Shown here one piece after another: positions 35,731-50,700 of a stretch of 64,000 nucleotides of DNA. Location of the stretch: the NCBI GenBank assembly GCA_007922225.1, contig ML679961.1:6617702-6681701 (forward strand), given 5' to 3'. Source of the DNA: Emydura subglobosa. Taxonomy: Eukaryota; Chordata; Testudines; Chelidae. The translations under genes and the position numbers were made by a program. The notes below the pieces were generated by a model. The model saw only the letters and a list, made by a program, of their open reading frames with translations. It was not told the origin of the DNA and did no database searches. Position 1 is the stretch's first letter. Each line of letters opens with the position of its first letter.

Positions 35731-38700
35731 CTGCAAAAACAAAGGAAGATTTGGTCATTCGAAAGAAAATGGCATGGGCTAATATCACCTAATAAACCAC
35801 AGCAGGTTGGGAGAGATGCACAGCAAAATACTGGCTGTTCCTTTTAGGGCATTTAAAAGTCAGAGAGGGCCTAGGAAGTAATAACAATCAGTTATAACAC
35901 ACGCAGGTTTATAACACCGTGTGAATCCCCCTCGAGGTAAAATGGGGAACCTTAGGGACCTGCACAGATAGCAAGTCACAGAAACGAGGAAGTAGAACCG
36001 AGCTAGTCTACTTCAGTGTGAACCTGAGAGAGATGTGGTCTAAAAATACAGCCAGAGGGTCCAGGCACTCCTAGATCTAATCCAAGCTCTGACACTTACT
36101 CTCCCCCCGAGATCTGGACAAGTCATTAGTACAAACACCCCTAAAACACTTCTGCCTCCTAGTAGGTGGCATGTGAGTCTTCTATTTGGGGAGGCTTACA
36201 CGTGCATGCCGGAAGCTCCCTAGAAGTGGGGGGGCCATCGGTGCCTGGACCACGGTCCTGCCCCCATTCCACCTCTTCCTGCCTCCCACTCCTCCTCTTC
36301 CTCCCTCAAGCCCCTGCCTGCTCCTCTCTGCCTCCTCCCCCAAAACCCCCTCACCCATTCCTCTCCACCTCTTCCCCTGAGCGCCGCCCCCCCCCCGCCG
36401 CCCCCCCTCACCCCCCGTCCCACTGGCTCCTCTCTGCGGTGGAGTGGAGAGAGCAGGGTGTGGGGACCTAGGGGGGAAAGGCAAAGCGAGGCCAGGGTCT
36501 CCTGACAGAGCGCGGGTGGGACCACAGTCCGGGCACCGTTCCTCCCTCCCCCAACACTTCTAGTGAGTTTCACTTCTGGCTCTCCACAGGCGACGGGCTG
36601 GCATGCCTCCAAAGGGAGCTGATCCGCGCTGCATTCATGGCGTTTGCCCCCCTGCATGGGTAGCCTTTTCTGGGGAGGCTTAGCCTCCTCCAGCCTCTTA
36701 TATGCGCCCCTCATGACGAGGAAGTTTCCTGGTATAATTACTCGGCTATATCTCTCTGTGAGGGTACAGTTATTCCAGAATAAAAGTGCCTTTTCCCAGT
36801 TTAGCTTATGTCGCTCAAATGGAAAAAGGCACCTTTAGTTCAGAATAAGAGTGTCTACACAGGGAGTTATTCCGGTATGAATACAGCAGTATAATTATAG
36901 CAGGATGACTATGCCAGTAAGTAACCGGGGTCTCCTAAATCCCAGGTTAGCATCCTAATCATTGGACCACCCTTAGGCTTGCCTTGCAGTCTGCGCACTG
37001 GATGCTTATGCATTTAAAAGATCTTTTGAGCAGGGAGAAGGCTACATGCAAAGCTTCCATCTTGACCTTCACCCAGGGCCAGCCCGAGCTACGGCCTGAC
37101 CGGGCAACAGCCTGGGGCGCCTGATTGTATGGGCCGCCAAAACGTTTTTACCTTCCGCCGCCGAAATGCAAGGATCAGCGTGATTTTGCGGCAGCGGGTA
37201 AGAGGTGACAGGAAATTCAAAAGCGAAATTGACAGGCTGCTGCAGAAATTGAAGGAGCGGCAGTGGCTGAAATTGACACCCCTGAAAATATCATGAAAAT
37301 TCCCTGGGTGCACACCCTCATGAAATGTGCTGCACACGCCTATGGGCGCAATTATGTCGTCTGTCCGGGGAGCAAGAATGGCTCAGGCCGACCCTGCCTT
37401 CACCCTGACCATTCTCTGCGTGCCGGTAATATTGCCATTTAGGGATTCCTCCCTCAAGCCTGAGGTGTTGTCTACACGACAGTTAATCTGTAATAAGGTA
37501 GGGTGTGAATGTAAAGTGGATTAACTATTCCTGATTAACTCCATGTGTGCACGCTCATACTCCAGAAGAAGAGTGCCTTATTCCAAATTAGCCTAATCCA
37601 CTGTGTTAATCAGCATAGCTATCCCAGGATAATTTGTTTTAGACAGCCCTTAGAGTGGGAGCGGACCAAGGTTTTCTGTAGCAGCCCTCAATGTGGCATA
37701 CCAACAGGCCTAATACAGCTGGCGGGGAATGTCACATACTGTAATGAATTGGAACTTAAATTAGATTGGTTTGCATATGGCCTTTCTAGCTTCCTATCAG
37801 CATTAATCTTTTATTGATGCTAATTTTAGAAATGATGATGACAAGGATTGCAAGGAGATGATTAGGAATGTCAATTTTTTAAGAAATTTAAAAGCATTGG
37901 GGACGTCTGAATATCTGTGGTTCACACGCTTTATCCCAGAGATGCAGACATTTGAGCAGTGAATAAGATTTAAAAGTTCTCAGAAGCAGTAATACAAAGG
38001 GCACTTCCACCGAGAGTGGTTTAATACAGAACTCATAGAGTTTAAGGCCAAAAGGGACCACCAGATCAGCATACCACAGGCCACCAACACCACCCAGCCC
38101 TCGCACACTAACCCAACAGCTGAAATGAGACCAAAGTACTACAGCCCACAGTAGACTAGATGATTATGTGTCACATGAAGAAAATAGGAGGAACCGAGGT
38201 GAATCAGTGCCTGAGGCCCCCGCAATGGCAGGGAAATGATAAGCGAGATATATCCAGATAATCCTGTCGAGTGAGCTGCACCCACACATTGCAGAGGAAG
38301 ACAAAAAACCCCCAAGTTTATTGCCCGTTTGACCTGGGGGGAAATTCCTCCTGACCCCACATATGGCGATCAGCTGAGCATGGGAGTAAGAGCCAGCCAG
38401 CCAAGCATCTGAGAGAGGGAGACCTCAGAGCCCTGGCTGACACCCCCGCCCCCTTGTCCCATCACCTGCCGTGGCCATCTCCTGAGGAAGGAGATTAAAA
38501 AAAACCCTCCTGGGTGGGGGTGAAATCCCTTTCTGACCAGTGCCAGTAGCCAACTGAAACGCTGAACCATGAGCTTTAGGGGCCCAGGACATAAACTGGA
38601 AGTGAGCCCCAGAGCTGTTGACCCCTGCCCCAGACCATCACAACCAACCCTGTCAATCAGTTGCACTCAACAATTTGTCCAGCGCTCTCCCAAAACTAAG

Positions 38701-41700
38701 CTGTTTGGTCCCAAAACTCCTAGGCTGTTCCAGAACCTCACTCCTCTAAACCTTCTGATTTCCACCCTAAATTTGTTCATGGCCAGTTTATCCCCATTTG
38801 TTCTCGGGCCAGTATCGTCCTTTATGTTGTATAGCTCTTCACCCTCCCTGGCATTTATCCCCCTAATGCATTTTTAGAGAACAATCAGACCCCCTTTCAG
38901 CCTTCTTTTTGATAGGCTAAACAAGCTTTCCACTTCCACTCTCCTCTCATAAGCTGGGCCCTTCGTTCCACTGATGAGCCTTTTCCAGTTTAAATTCATC
39001 TCTCTTGAACGTGAGTGAGCAGAATGCAGATGAGTTCTTGCCAGCGCTTTGTACAACAGAATTAACACTTCTCTGTCTCTACTGGAAATGCCTCACTTAA
39101 CACACTCTCGGCTCGCACTTGCCTCTTTCACAGTCACATCACTATTGGAGGTTCATAGTCATCCTGTGAGCGACCCACACACCCAAGTCTCTCTCCTCTG
39201 TTGTTTCCAACCAATAAGCCCCCAGCTTGTAGCAGAAATCCTTATTAAACCCTAAGTACATGACCTTCCACTTTGTATTATTGAATTTCATCCCCTTTCT
39301 GTTACTTCAGTCTTCAAGGTCATCCAGATCTTCCTGTACAACATTCACATCCTCCTCCGTATTGATGAAACCTCCCACCTTCGTATCATCTGCAAATCTC
39401 ATTAGCACATTCCTACTTTTTGTGCTGAAGTCATTAATAAAAATATTGAACAAGATTGGTCCCAAAACTGAGCCTCAAGAAACTTCAGTAGTAACCTCCC
39501 TCCATGTGATAATTTCAGCACAACCCATTGCCTTCTCCCCATCAGCCACTCCCTTATCCACTTTACAGTGCTTGTACTGATCCACATCTTCTCTCATTTA
39601 ACTAAGAATTTATCACGCGGCACTGTGTCAATTGCTTTACTGAAGTCCATGTATATTAGATCTACTGCTTTTCCCTTATCTGAAAATATCAGTTATTTTC
39701 TCAAAGAAGGAAATCTGGTTAGTCTGGCATTATCTACTTTTGATAAACCCATGTTGCATTTCATCCCTTCTACCATTCAACCCTGTGAATTTAATTATTC
39801 TTTTCTTCATAATTTGTCCTAAAACTGTGCATGCTACTGAGGTCAGGGTAACAGGTTTGTAATTGCCACTTTTTTCCCTTTTGAAAATATAGATATGACA
39901 TTAGCTATTCTCCAGTCGTACGGCACTACCTCCAAATAGATAGATTTAGTAAAAATCCTTTCTACAGACTAGTAATCCCATATGCCAGTTCTTTCAATAT
40001 TCTGGGGTAAAAATTATCCGGTCCCCCCAATTTGAGCACATTAAGATCTTTACGTTTTTCTTCCATCTCAGATGTGGTAATTTCCATTTCTAGACATTCA
40101 TTTCCATCAGCCATACTGCCTTCATGTACATGTTCTATATTACCTTGGTAATTGAAAACCGAGACAAAGTATTACTTTGGTTTTTGGGCCATATCTAGAT
40201 TATCTTTAATTTTCTTCCCATTCACACTACATAGTGGCCCAACCTCATCCTTCCTTATTTTCTCTCTATTTATATAACTAAAAACCCTCATTATTTATTT
40301 CAATTTCCTTGGCAAGAGCTAATTCAATTTGACTTTTAGCCATTATCACTTTATTCCTACATTTTCTAATCAACCCCTTTTTCCATTCCCTGTAGGCTCG
40401 CTGCTTACTCCTAGTAATCTTTTTGAAGTGGTTATTCATCCAGCTGGGTCTGGAGCTTTTTCCTACAAGTTTATTCCCCTTATTTGGGATGCAAATTTCA
40501 GATAGTTTTGGTATAGTTGATGTGAAGAAGTTCTAAGCCTCTTCCGTATTTAAGTTCTTGAGCTCTTCAAGCCAGCTGACTTTTTTAACTAATTCCCCTA
40601 ATTTCCCAACATCTTCTCTTTTAAAATAAAAAATCATAGCTGATGACCTGGTTTTGATATCCAATCTCCAGAAGAAGAGTAGAGTACAGTAGAAGGCGTT
40701 CTTGAAGGGTCTTAATAAACTCAAAATCCCTCTTGTGGCAAAAAGTAGTTACTGCAGCTTTCTGACTGCAAATCAGTCCAGGTAGGAATTGCTCTTGTAT
40801 TGGATCAACTTCTGTTGGTGAGAGAAACCAGCTTTCAAGCTTACACAGTTTGTCTCTCTCACCAACAGAAGTTGGTCCAATAAAAGATATTACCTCACCT
40901 ACCTTGTCTCTCTAATATCCTGGGACCGACACAGCTACAACAAACCTACATATAGGAATTGTTCTTGTCAACTCAAGACACTAATGCTTTGGTTCTCTTT
41001 TGGAATGCTCTAAGGGTACGTCTACACATCAGTTAAACACCCGTGGTTAGCCCACCTCAGTTGACTCAGGCTTGCGGGGCTTGGGCTATGGAGCCTGTTT
41101 AACTGCAGTGTAGATGTGTGGGCTCAGGCTGGAGCCTGGGCTCTGGGACCCTTCCCCCTTGCAGATCCCTGAGCCAGAACAGCTACACCACAATTAAACA
41201 GCCCTGGAGACCGAGCCAGCCGACATGGGCCGGCCATGGGTGTTTAACTGTATGGTATGTCTACACTCATTGCAAGTCCAGGGTTAGTAGAACTCAAGTT
41301 AGAAGCCCCTGGGTTTGTTAAACTAGGGCATAAGTATCTACGTTCATTTGTAACCCCAGGTTAGGAATTGTTGAACCCTTGGGTTCCAGCATTTATACTG
41401 CACTATGCTGGCCCGAGTCCAAGCACCTATATCTTAGGCCTGGTCTACACTGCCGGCGAAATTCGGCGGCAGTCGAGTGGAGATACACAAGCTACATAGA
41501 GCAGCTTGTGTATCTCCCGTCGACTTCCTAACTTCTACTTACCGTGGCATCCCCACTGCACTGCAGTGACGGGAAATGCTCTCTGGTTGACGCAGCATTA
41601 CTCTTCTTTTGGGGGTGGATTAACGGCGTCGACTTCCGGATCGATTGAGCAGGTCTCCACTGTTGCTCAATCGATCCCACAGAATCGATTTGGCTGCACC

Positions 41701-44700
41701 AACAATGCCACCATGAATTTAGACATTCCCTCAGACTTCCTAACGCTCCCCCCCCCCCCAAATGTGGCTGCCCTAGTCCTTTGTTCGTGATGCTGTGTGG
41801 GAAAACTTGACTGTCCAGAGTACAAAGAAAATCGGCCCATGGGATTGTGGAATACTTTTGGTCGACTCCCAGAGCATGAATCCAGTGGGGCTGCGTCTAC
41901 ACTGGAAAGCTTGAATGCTTGATTCAGACTTGGACCCTCCAAACCTGTGGGGACCAGGAATCCTGGGTCTGAGCCCTGGGTTAACCTGATTTGCATTTGC
42001 AGCACTCCCACTACTTAGGATCATAGGTGCTACCTGCTGAAAAGACTTATTAGGTTTTCTGGTTTATCTCCTGCCAGTTGCTGTTTACGGCCAATTTCTC
42101 AGTGTCCTTCCAGTCTAGTTTTAAGTTTCCCAAGTAATGGGGCATGTGCCACTTCCCTAGAGAAATTATTTTGCGGCCATCCTAACAGACCTCACTGTGA
42201 GGAAGATTATCCTGATATTTAATCTCAGATCTCTCCCTCACTTTTACCCCATTACTCCTAGTCAGACCTTATAGCAGAGTGCAGAGGCCCTACCAGATTT
42301 CCAAGCACACTCTATTCCAGCATTTCCCAACTGGAGTGCCATCAGGCCCAAACAGGTGTGCCGGAATTTTTTGAAAAAGTACATATGAGAACAAGAGGGG
42401 GGAAAGCCGCCTTCTGATTGGCCGTCTGCCTCACTGCTGCACCTCCTCCGGGACAGAGCAACCAATCAGAGTTCAATCTCCCTCTCTTCCCCTCCTGTGT
42501 GAACAATGGATTGGCTCCTCTGCCCCTCCTCTCCCTTCCTGCCGGTTAGTGGTGGGGAGAAGAGGTCCCTGGAGCTTGAGGTGTGCCGCGGGAACCACTG
42601 TTCTATTCAGACCTCACACAGGTGCTCTGGGGAAGCAAGACTGATGACTTGAGACTCAGTCAGGTTCTTGAAGGAATGCAGGAAACTTCCTAGCTACTTG
42701 CTGGGCAGAAGAAGAGGATGCTCGGGGAAGGCCAGCTGGGCACGGCTGGGGTGATCACCTTGGCAGAGGATTTTCTGTTTTGTTCCTGGTTACATAAGAG
42801 TATATTGTTTGGTTTTTCTCCTTGTAAGAAAGAACATGGTCTAGAAAACAGGAGACTCTGTCACACATACAACTTGTGGACAGAGTGCTACGGCAGCTAC
42901 CTATTCCCTCAGCTCAGAATGCCCACTTTTATTGTGCCAGATTCCTTTCCTTTCTTTCTTCATTTTCACACCCTTCAAAGAGTTAGAGGCTTATGGCCCT
43001 TCAGCCAAATTGGGCATATTTAGCTACTTTAATCTTCCTCCTGCGTCAGCCTCTCCAGCCTCCTAAACATTTCTGTTGCTTCTCTCTAAACTCCCCCCAG
43101 CATGGCCCTCTCTCTCACAATGAGGGAGAAAGAACAGAACAGGATTTCGTAGTTGTGATCAAACTAGTCATACAGAGTGACTCTTACCTCACCCTCTGAA
43201 ATGTATGCAGGCCCGATGGCACTGGCCTTTTCAACTACTATATCACATTGCAAACAGTTGTCTATAGCCCTTGTCAACCCCAGTTCTTTTCCAGCTTTAG
43301 TATCTCCCAGATTGTTCCCTCTCATTAAGTATCAGTTTTGAATTTGCTCCCACCTCAGGATGTATTAGCAGTTTTCCAAGCTAAATCTCAGTGGTGAAGG
43401 TAGGAAACTAATGTCAGATTTACTGGTCTGTGTAATAAGGTTTAACATAAAAACGGCCATACTGGGTCAGACCAATGGTCCATCTAGCCCAGTATCCTGT
43501 CTTCCGACAGTGGCCAATGCCAAGTGCTTCAGAAGGAATGAACAGAATAGGCAATCATCAAGTGATCCATCCTGTCATCCACTCCCAGCTTCTGGCAAAC
43601 AGAGGCTAGAGACATATCAGAGCATGTTTTTGCATCCCTGCCCATCCTGGCTAATACTTATTGATGGACCTGTCCTCCATGAACATATCTAGTTCTTTGT
43701 TGAACCCTGTTATAGTTTTGGCCTTCACAACATCCTCTGGAAGAGAGTTCCACAGGTTGACTCTGCATTGTGTGAAGAAGTACTTCCTTTTGTTTGTTTG
43801 TTTTAGACCTGCTGCCTATTAATTTCATTGGGTGACCCCTAGTTCTTGTGTTCTGTGAAGGCATAAATAACACTTCCTTATTCACTTTCTCCAAACTAGT
43901 CAAGGTTTTATAGACCTTTATCTTAGTCCCCCTTAGTCGTCTCTTTTCCAAGCTGAAAAGTCCCTATCTTTTTAATCTCTCCTCAGATGGAAGTTGTTCC
44001 AAACCCCTAATCATTTTTGTTGCCCTTCTCTGCACCTTTTCCAATCCCAATATATCTCTTTTGAGATGGAGCGTCCAGAACTGCATGCAGTGTTCAAGAT
44101 GTGGGTGTACCATGGTAAGGTCTGAGGCCTTGGTCTTTGGTTAAGCAGCTGCAGCCACATTAGGACAGCAGTAGCCAGGAGCGAAGAAGCAGAGGGTCAC
44201 ATCCTCACATTCCATCTAAACTACATCAAAGCAATGTAACATTGGGCTGTTAAGAAGGTGCTCCTGTCCTAATAGGACCCATCACCACCAGATAAAGAAA
44301 CAGATCTTAAGATGTTTAAAGAAAACTTTGCTTGATAGCATTCTGTCTGGCTAGAAATCACTTATCAACAGTTGTGATTGTGAAATCGATACTTCTTTAG
44401 TGTTTTGCCTTTATGGTCCTTCCTTCTCTATTGTTTATCTGTATAGTTTCTGTCTGGCTCTTTGATTGTTTCTGTCTGTTGCATGACTAATTTTGCAAGA
44501 TTTAAATCAACTAAGGTGGTTGAATATGATTGGCTAAAGAATTATTTTGCAATATGTTGGAATTGGTCAAAGAATTATTTTGGTAATACGTCGGTAAAAT
44601 AATTGGTTACGGTATAGCTAAGCAGGACTCAAGTTTCACTATACAAACTGGGGTCCAAGAAGGAGACCAGCTGGGCAAAGAAGAAGAACGAGGAAAGACC

Positions 44701-47700
44701 GGAACGAAGAATAATTCACCTCCAAGACACAACCCATGATCAGAGCTGCTAGAATCCTCTGCACAACCATGACGTGCAGCAACCAGAACCCAGACGAGAC
44801 TGACCTTCCCTGGCCAACAAGGAAAGTCTGCCTGAGTGATCAAGATTGGTGAGCACAGCATTGTATGTTTAGCCTGTGTATCTGCTTGGCAATTGTTAAT
44901 GAACAGAGGACAAGAATATTACTGTTTAAGGCTCTTTCACTGGTAAAAGGCCCAACAAACCCACAGGATAACACACCCAGAGCCCTAGGAACTGGATAAG
45001 GGTAGATGTCTTTTTGCCTGGAGCCCTACAAATTGGGAAAGGGTAGAGGTGCCTAAATTAACCACGATACACTTTGAGCCCACGGAAAGGTAAAGGTGGA
45101 TGCCCTAGAGAGTGTGGATAACACCATGGATTTATAGAGGCACTATGGTATTTTCTGTCTTGATATCTATCCCTTTCCTAATGGTTCATAACATTGTGTT
45201 AGCTTTTTTGATTGCTGCTGCACATTGAGCAGATGTTTGAAGAGAACTGTCCACAATGACTCCAAGATCTCTTTCTTGAGTGGCAACAGATAATTTAGAC
45301 CCCATCATTTTGTATGTATAGTTGGGATTATGTTTTCCATTAAGTTGCATTTATCAACATTGAATTTCATCTGCCATTTTGTTGCCCAGTATCTAACAAA
45401 CAATTAGATACTAATCAGTGTTTTTACCTGAGTACATCGCTGACGGTAACTTCAGGGATGAACTTTTGAAGTTGCTTCACCTGTGCACTAAGGAAACACG
45501 CCCTGTACATTTCACTCATTCCATAAGAGACGTTTCTGAACACCAGTTTCCATAAACCACTACAGAGTGAGATAAAACAGGATTTGTAGAGAACAGAATG
45601 GCATCCTGCATACTAAGGGTAGACACGCACCTCTGCTAATAGATTATATCAACTCATTACAATCTACCCACAGTATCAAATGTGGATTGTGCAATCAGCT
45701 TTCCATCCCCACCATCCAACAAGCTTCTGGTATTGGCTAGGAGAATGACCACATGGCTCCTTCTGCTTCTAAGGAGGTCACCCTTTCCTCCAGTGTAGGA
45801 CTCCTATCCTACACTAGTCAGTCTTGTTCTTGGAGCTCTGTGATGGGCTTTACAGACCACATGCTAAAGTCCAAGGAGGGATGCAGCAGTATTGGGCCAA
45901 AAAGGCCTGGCTCCTCAGAAGCTGGCAGGCATGCTCCCTCTGGAGAACCTGCTTAAAAGAGAGCTCTGGCAGTCCGGCAGGCGAACGTGGAGGACAGACT
46001 GGCCGCAAGAAGGTCGGCAGGCTGCAGCCACTGAGGCAGAGCAGTTGCCAAGGGAAGGGCCGGGCCTATGGGTATGGCTTAGCCCCTTCCCCTGACTAAG
46101 TGAGAGGACAACTGGACTCTGAGGGTGAGCTGGGAAGCATCCCCTCCCCCAGCTGATGCCCTGAACTACTAAGACTATGTAAGCAGAAGGCTGGGGCCAT
46201 GTCCCAAACTGAAGGGAAAGAGGGAAGGTAGGAAGTGGCCCAGGGTAGGCTGATATGGAGTGGCTGCCAGACGGGACTGAGCCACCCCTCGCCTCTCTCC
46301 ATTTGGGTCCTGGGCTGGGACCCAGTGGAGAAGGAGGGCCTGGGTCCCCCATCCTTCGCTCTTCTCACAGCCTCCTGACGATTCCCAGAGGACTTTGTGA
46401 GGGCGACAAGCTATGGCGTGGCCGCCAGGCCTCCGGACTGCCCGAAAGCTGTCTCCAGGCTTGGAGCAAAGCCTGCTACAAGCTCATTCAAGTTTTTAGA
46501 AGTGAAGCTCTTTCTGGGGATGTTAGGAGAAACTAGAGTCCAGAGACAACTTTGAGATCCTTCTTCGGGAGATCAGAGGACAAGAGATTGAAAACCCTAC
46601 ATGCGTTTAAAGGAGGAGACAGAAACCACTCCAGAGACATCTACCACGCCACTGGGAAAAGAGCAATGAGTTTCTGAGGAGAGGAAGGAAGGTTTTCCTT
46701 CCTTTACCTGGTTTGCGTGTGAGAGAGAGAATTAGGCCAGGTCTACACTTACAAGCTTACAGAGGCACAGCTGTACCAAGACTGCTGTGCCGCTGAAAGA
46801 GCACCCATGTAGCCGCGTTATGCCGAGGCTAGAGAGCTCTCCCGTCGACATAATAAAACCAGCTTAACAAGTGGCGGTCATCTCCTGCTGACATAGGTGG
46901 TCACGTTTGGTCCTTCTGCTGAGCTCCCTCAGGGATAATGGGTCCTTTCCACTGCAGATGATGGGGATTGAAAGCTGTAATAGGCCCTTTTACTTGTCAT
47001 TTAGCTCAGTGAAAACACAATCAGGTCTTGTTTGGGTGTGTTACTTGTGTCACTCAACACTGGTCCCTCTACATAATCAGAGACAATCTCATCCAGTTCT
47101 CCTCCAAAGGTGGCAAATGAGATGCAGGGGTCTCAGGATGGGGGTGTGACAAAAGTGGGGCGCTTCTGACAGAGAAGTGATGGACCCCTTCATTTTAGCA
47201 AAAAATACAATAAAATAAAAAACCAACACTACACAACAGCTGAAATGAAGATATTACCTGTATGCAATTGCATCTACAAAATCTGTGGCACTGAAGTCGT
47301 ACAGTTTATAACCCTCTCGCTTGAAGGCCAGCACGGCATTAGGACCAAGCCAAACACTGCCATCCATCCTCGGTGTGAAATGAACTCCCAGAAAGGGAAA
47401 CCGAGGGTCAGGAACCTACAGCAGAAAACGAGAACTGTAACCCCATTCAAAATAGATTTGAGAGACAACGAAATTTTTTGATCCAATAAAATTCTCAGGA
47501 ATGTGAAAGTCACTCACTTTCCAGGAGACACAGGGAAATCCTTTATGACTTACTGTGAACTTAGAAAGATAGTCAAAAGATAATAATAGAGGAGATTATC
47601 ATCACACTGGGCAAGTATCACACTCTGATGGATGATAATAACTATCATTTGTCGTTTTGTTTTCAGTCATCCTGGTAAAAGTTAAGGGAGTATATTGTGT

Positions 47701-50700
47701 ATCTGGGCATCACTATTGAAAGTCGACTGCCACTAATCTAATTTAAACAGTACAATACTTAATTTTTTTTTTAAAAGACTACCCAACACCATGAAGTGTC
47801 AGGACTCAGTTCACACTGAGAAATGCACAGAATGTTACGTACTGGATAAATGTTGCCTTTAACCATATAGCATTTTTCTGGCTTTAACACCAAGTAGTCT
47901 CCACGGAAGGGCACAATGCGAGGCTCACCGCTGCATCCACTGATTTCAGACAGGCGGTCCGAGTAAAGTCCTGCACAGGTCACGATGTGTTGACAGCGGA
48001 TTTCCTCTCCCTGCCAAAAAAACCCCCACAACTACAAATTCAACTCATAAAGAAGATGGAAAAAAATTAACCTATAAACCACAAAAAACAAGCCAGGATC
48101 AGAAAGAAGCAGAATCATGCCTTGGAAAGATTGGGTATTTTGCATACTGGAAGTGGATAACATTTTTATAGTTTATTTTTATTTAATTCTTGAAAATATT
48201 TTTCCTTCCTTCCTCACCCTAAAAGAGAAGGCAGTGCCTCTACATCTGGCTTCCTAAAATGGTAATATAGCAAGCTGGAAGAATCCTTATAGAAAAACAA
48301 TTATTAATGTATCAGTTGTTGGATTGTATGCTTGTGTATAATGCGCAAAGATCCACCACACCTAGATCAGAGATTTAGATCCCCTAGGAAACTGAACTTC
48401 TTCCTGTGGAATTTCCCATTTCACTGAAACATCAGGAATACTGGTGCTATATTATTATGATAGGGTGCTATATCAAACCAACCACTATGTCTTTGATTAA
48501 ATAAGGCTGTTTTTTTTAAAGGATCTCTTTACTCTCAAAAACCAACTTCACTCCATGAACTGGGAGAAGCTATCATTCTAAAGGCAGTATCAACTTGTAG
48601 TTTACATATTCAAGAGTTCTATGTAACTGCACATTCAACACTGTGTAAAGGAAAAGTAATTTTGCATTGCTCCGTTTTCAAATTCTGGGTTACGACACAT
48701 GCACCCTTTTTGTATCGTACCTTGTAATTTTCTAGTTATAAAAAAGATTTCTTTGTAATTTTCAATTGATTATAGTGCAGGCAGGAGCTGAAGGGCAAAC
48801 CTGAAAAAGAAATTTCTGAACAACCAAACCTCATAATAAGGCTTCATTAAAATAATACCTAAGACAAAAATCTTTAATGAGATAGCTGCAGATTAGCACT
48901 CCAAATTTTAGCCCTGGGGCCTTTACATATAAAACGTTAAGTCTAAAGTTGGTTATCAGCTAGAATTAAAATCTTGTGATTATTACTATTGAGAAACACA
49001 CTGACAAGGCACCTACTGGAAACTAAGCATGATGCATTAAACTAAAGTGTAAGACAAAGAACAAACCAGATGAAATAAACATCCAGAGGACTAAGGAATC
49101 TGACACCCAGGGAAACCCAACCAGGTAAATAATTCAAAAGCAGTTTCAAGAGATAAAGACAAGTGGGGAAGATGGTGGGTGGAAAGCACAAACAAACAAG
49201 ACAAAAGGCCTAAATGATCAAATATAGACCACTCAACTGACTGAAACAGAGTATGCAATGTGTTTGAATGTCATTACCAAACGACAGTAAAATCTTAAAA
49301 TGATCCTAGTCATTTGTGTCCCATGTCAGTTTGTTTTCATACACAGCTATTGCATTATCTAGCATAGCATGTCCAATGTTAGTGTTTTTTGAATTATTTG
49401 ATGAGTTTTTCACAGCATGCTAGTAACTCTCAAGAAGAAAAGAAGCAGAATTTTTATTTATTAATCAATTAAATATTTGCCTTAGTGCTTACCTTCGAGT
49501 TTCTAACAACGACTGGATATTTCATCCCTGTAATATAATTAGATAAAAAATGGTTAACAGAATACATGCTAGAAAAAGAAAACTGATAGTACAGCCAACT
49601 TTTCAGGATTGGAGTCCGACGGGGGGACCTCAGACTATGGAGCAAGCATTGGTCTGATATGTTTACATTTATGCATACCAACAGTTTTCTGTTTCTTTCA
49701 TGTATTGTATTACCTCTTTCCACGTTCTGCGGTCTGTATCTGAAGTAGACCCAGTTTGCTCTCCAAGACAGAAGCAAAGAGCGCTGTTATAAGCATGTGC
49801 ACCAAATATTCAGCTGCCAGGAGCTTTATCCTGACAGAACAACTTGTTTCACCTAAGGAAGTCCTATTTTACTGGAAATTTTTTCTATGTCCACTTGAAA
49901 ATTATAACTTTTCTTCTTCAAGGTGACTGCCCCGGAAAAAAGTGGGTTTTGTTCAATTTGATTAAATATCCCATCTGATATCATTTTGTCTTTGGGCTAA
50001 ATACATCACTACTAAAAAAAGAGTTTCAAAAATACATGAGAGAAAAGTAGTTACAAAACTTTCAAGCACTTTTAGTTACAATAAAGGCCTTAGGGCAAAA
50101 TTTGTTATGAAAATAGATTGCCACATTACAAGAAAAAGAAAGGCAGAAGTGCTTACCTTCTTCACTTTCTGAAGGACTTTCTTTAGCCATCTCCATGTCT
50201 GTTACTTCAAAATCAGTCAAGACTGTTCCTCCCACTTCCTGGAAATCTTCAGCATAGGACAGGGCCACCTGTCTGTAATTCACTATGCCAGTGTGTGGCG
50301 AATCAAGGGCCATCACACCCTGAAATGGTATTGGATGAGTTACAGAAAAAAAACAGTAGGGTGGGTAACGAAGATGTGCTTCTCTAAATGGCTCTGAGTT
50401 ATAAATCAGGTTATATAACCCTTGCTTCCAGGGTTACACAATCGTGCACCACACACTGTGCAATACAACATACATGTGGCCACACTGGGCATTTTCCATT
50501 AAGTGCAGTTGTTTTTAGTGCTTCCTGTCACTAAAAGCAACTACATCACCTCTGCTGTGAACTACTGGGATTACCTCTGAAGCCCCTGGCATTGGTCTGA
50601 CCCAGTATGGCCATTCTTATATACTCCCTGAACTGGATATCAGAAATACTAGTCTGTTCCCAAAACTGGACTTTCCTAAACCAGAGAATAAATAGCACCT

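Larger units (their letters stand above)
35731..45427. other. L2HGDH intron 9 (9,697 bp)
   Basis: The largest intron of the gene, mostly mobile-element DNA listed separately: MIR-like pieces, GTCTACAC elements, a 2.7-kb CR1, a 283-bp hAT-like element and a split CR1. A very C-rich tract at 36240-36440 gives spurious proline-rich frames. 37060-37330 (ggggcgcctgattgtatggg) looks like an unclassified repeat. Confidence 0.9.

Noticed and set aside
36182..36714. Long Gly/Arg/Pro-rich frames on both strands
   Set aside because: They arise from a C-rich low-complexity tract; no domain or splice context.
36922..36980. A tRNA gene
   Set aside because: Only a tRNA-like SINE head; no complete cloverleaf or acceptor stem.
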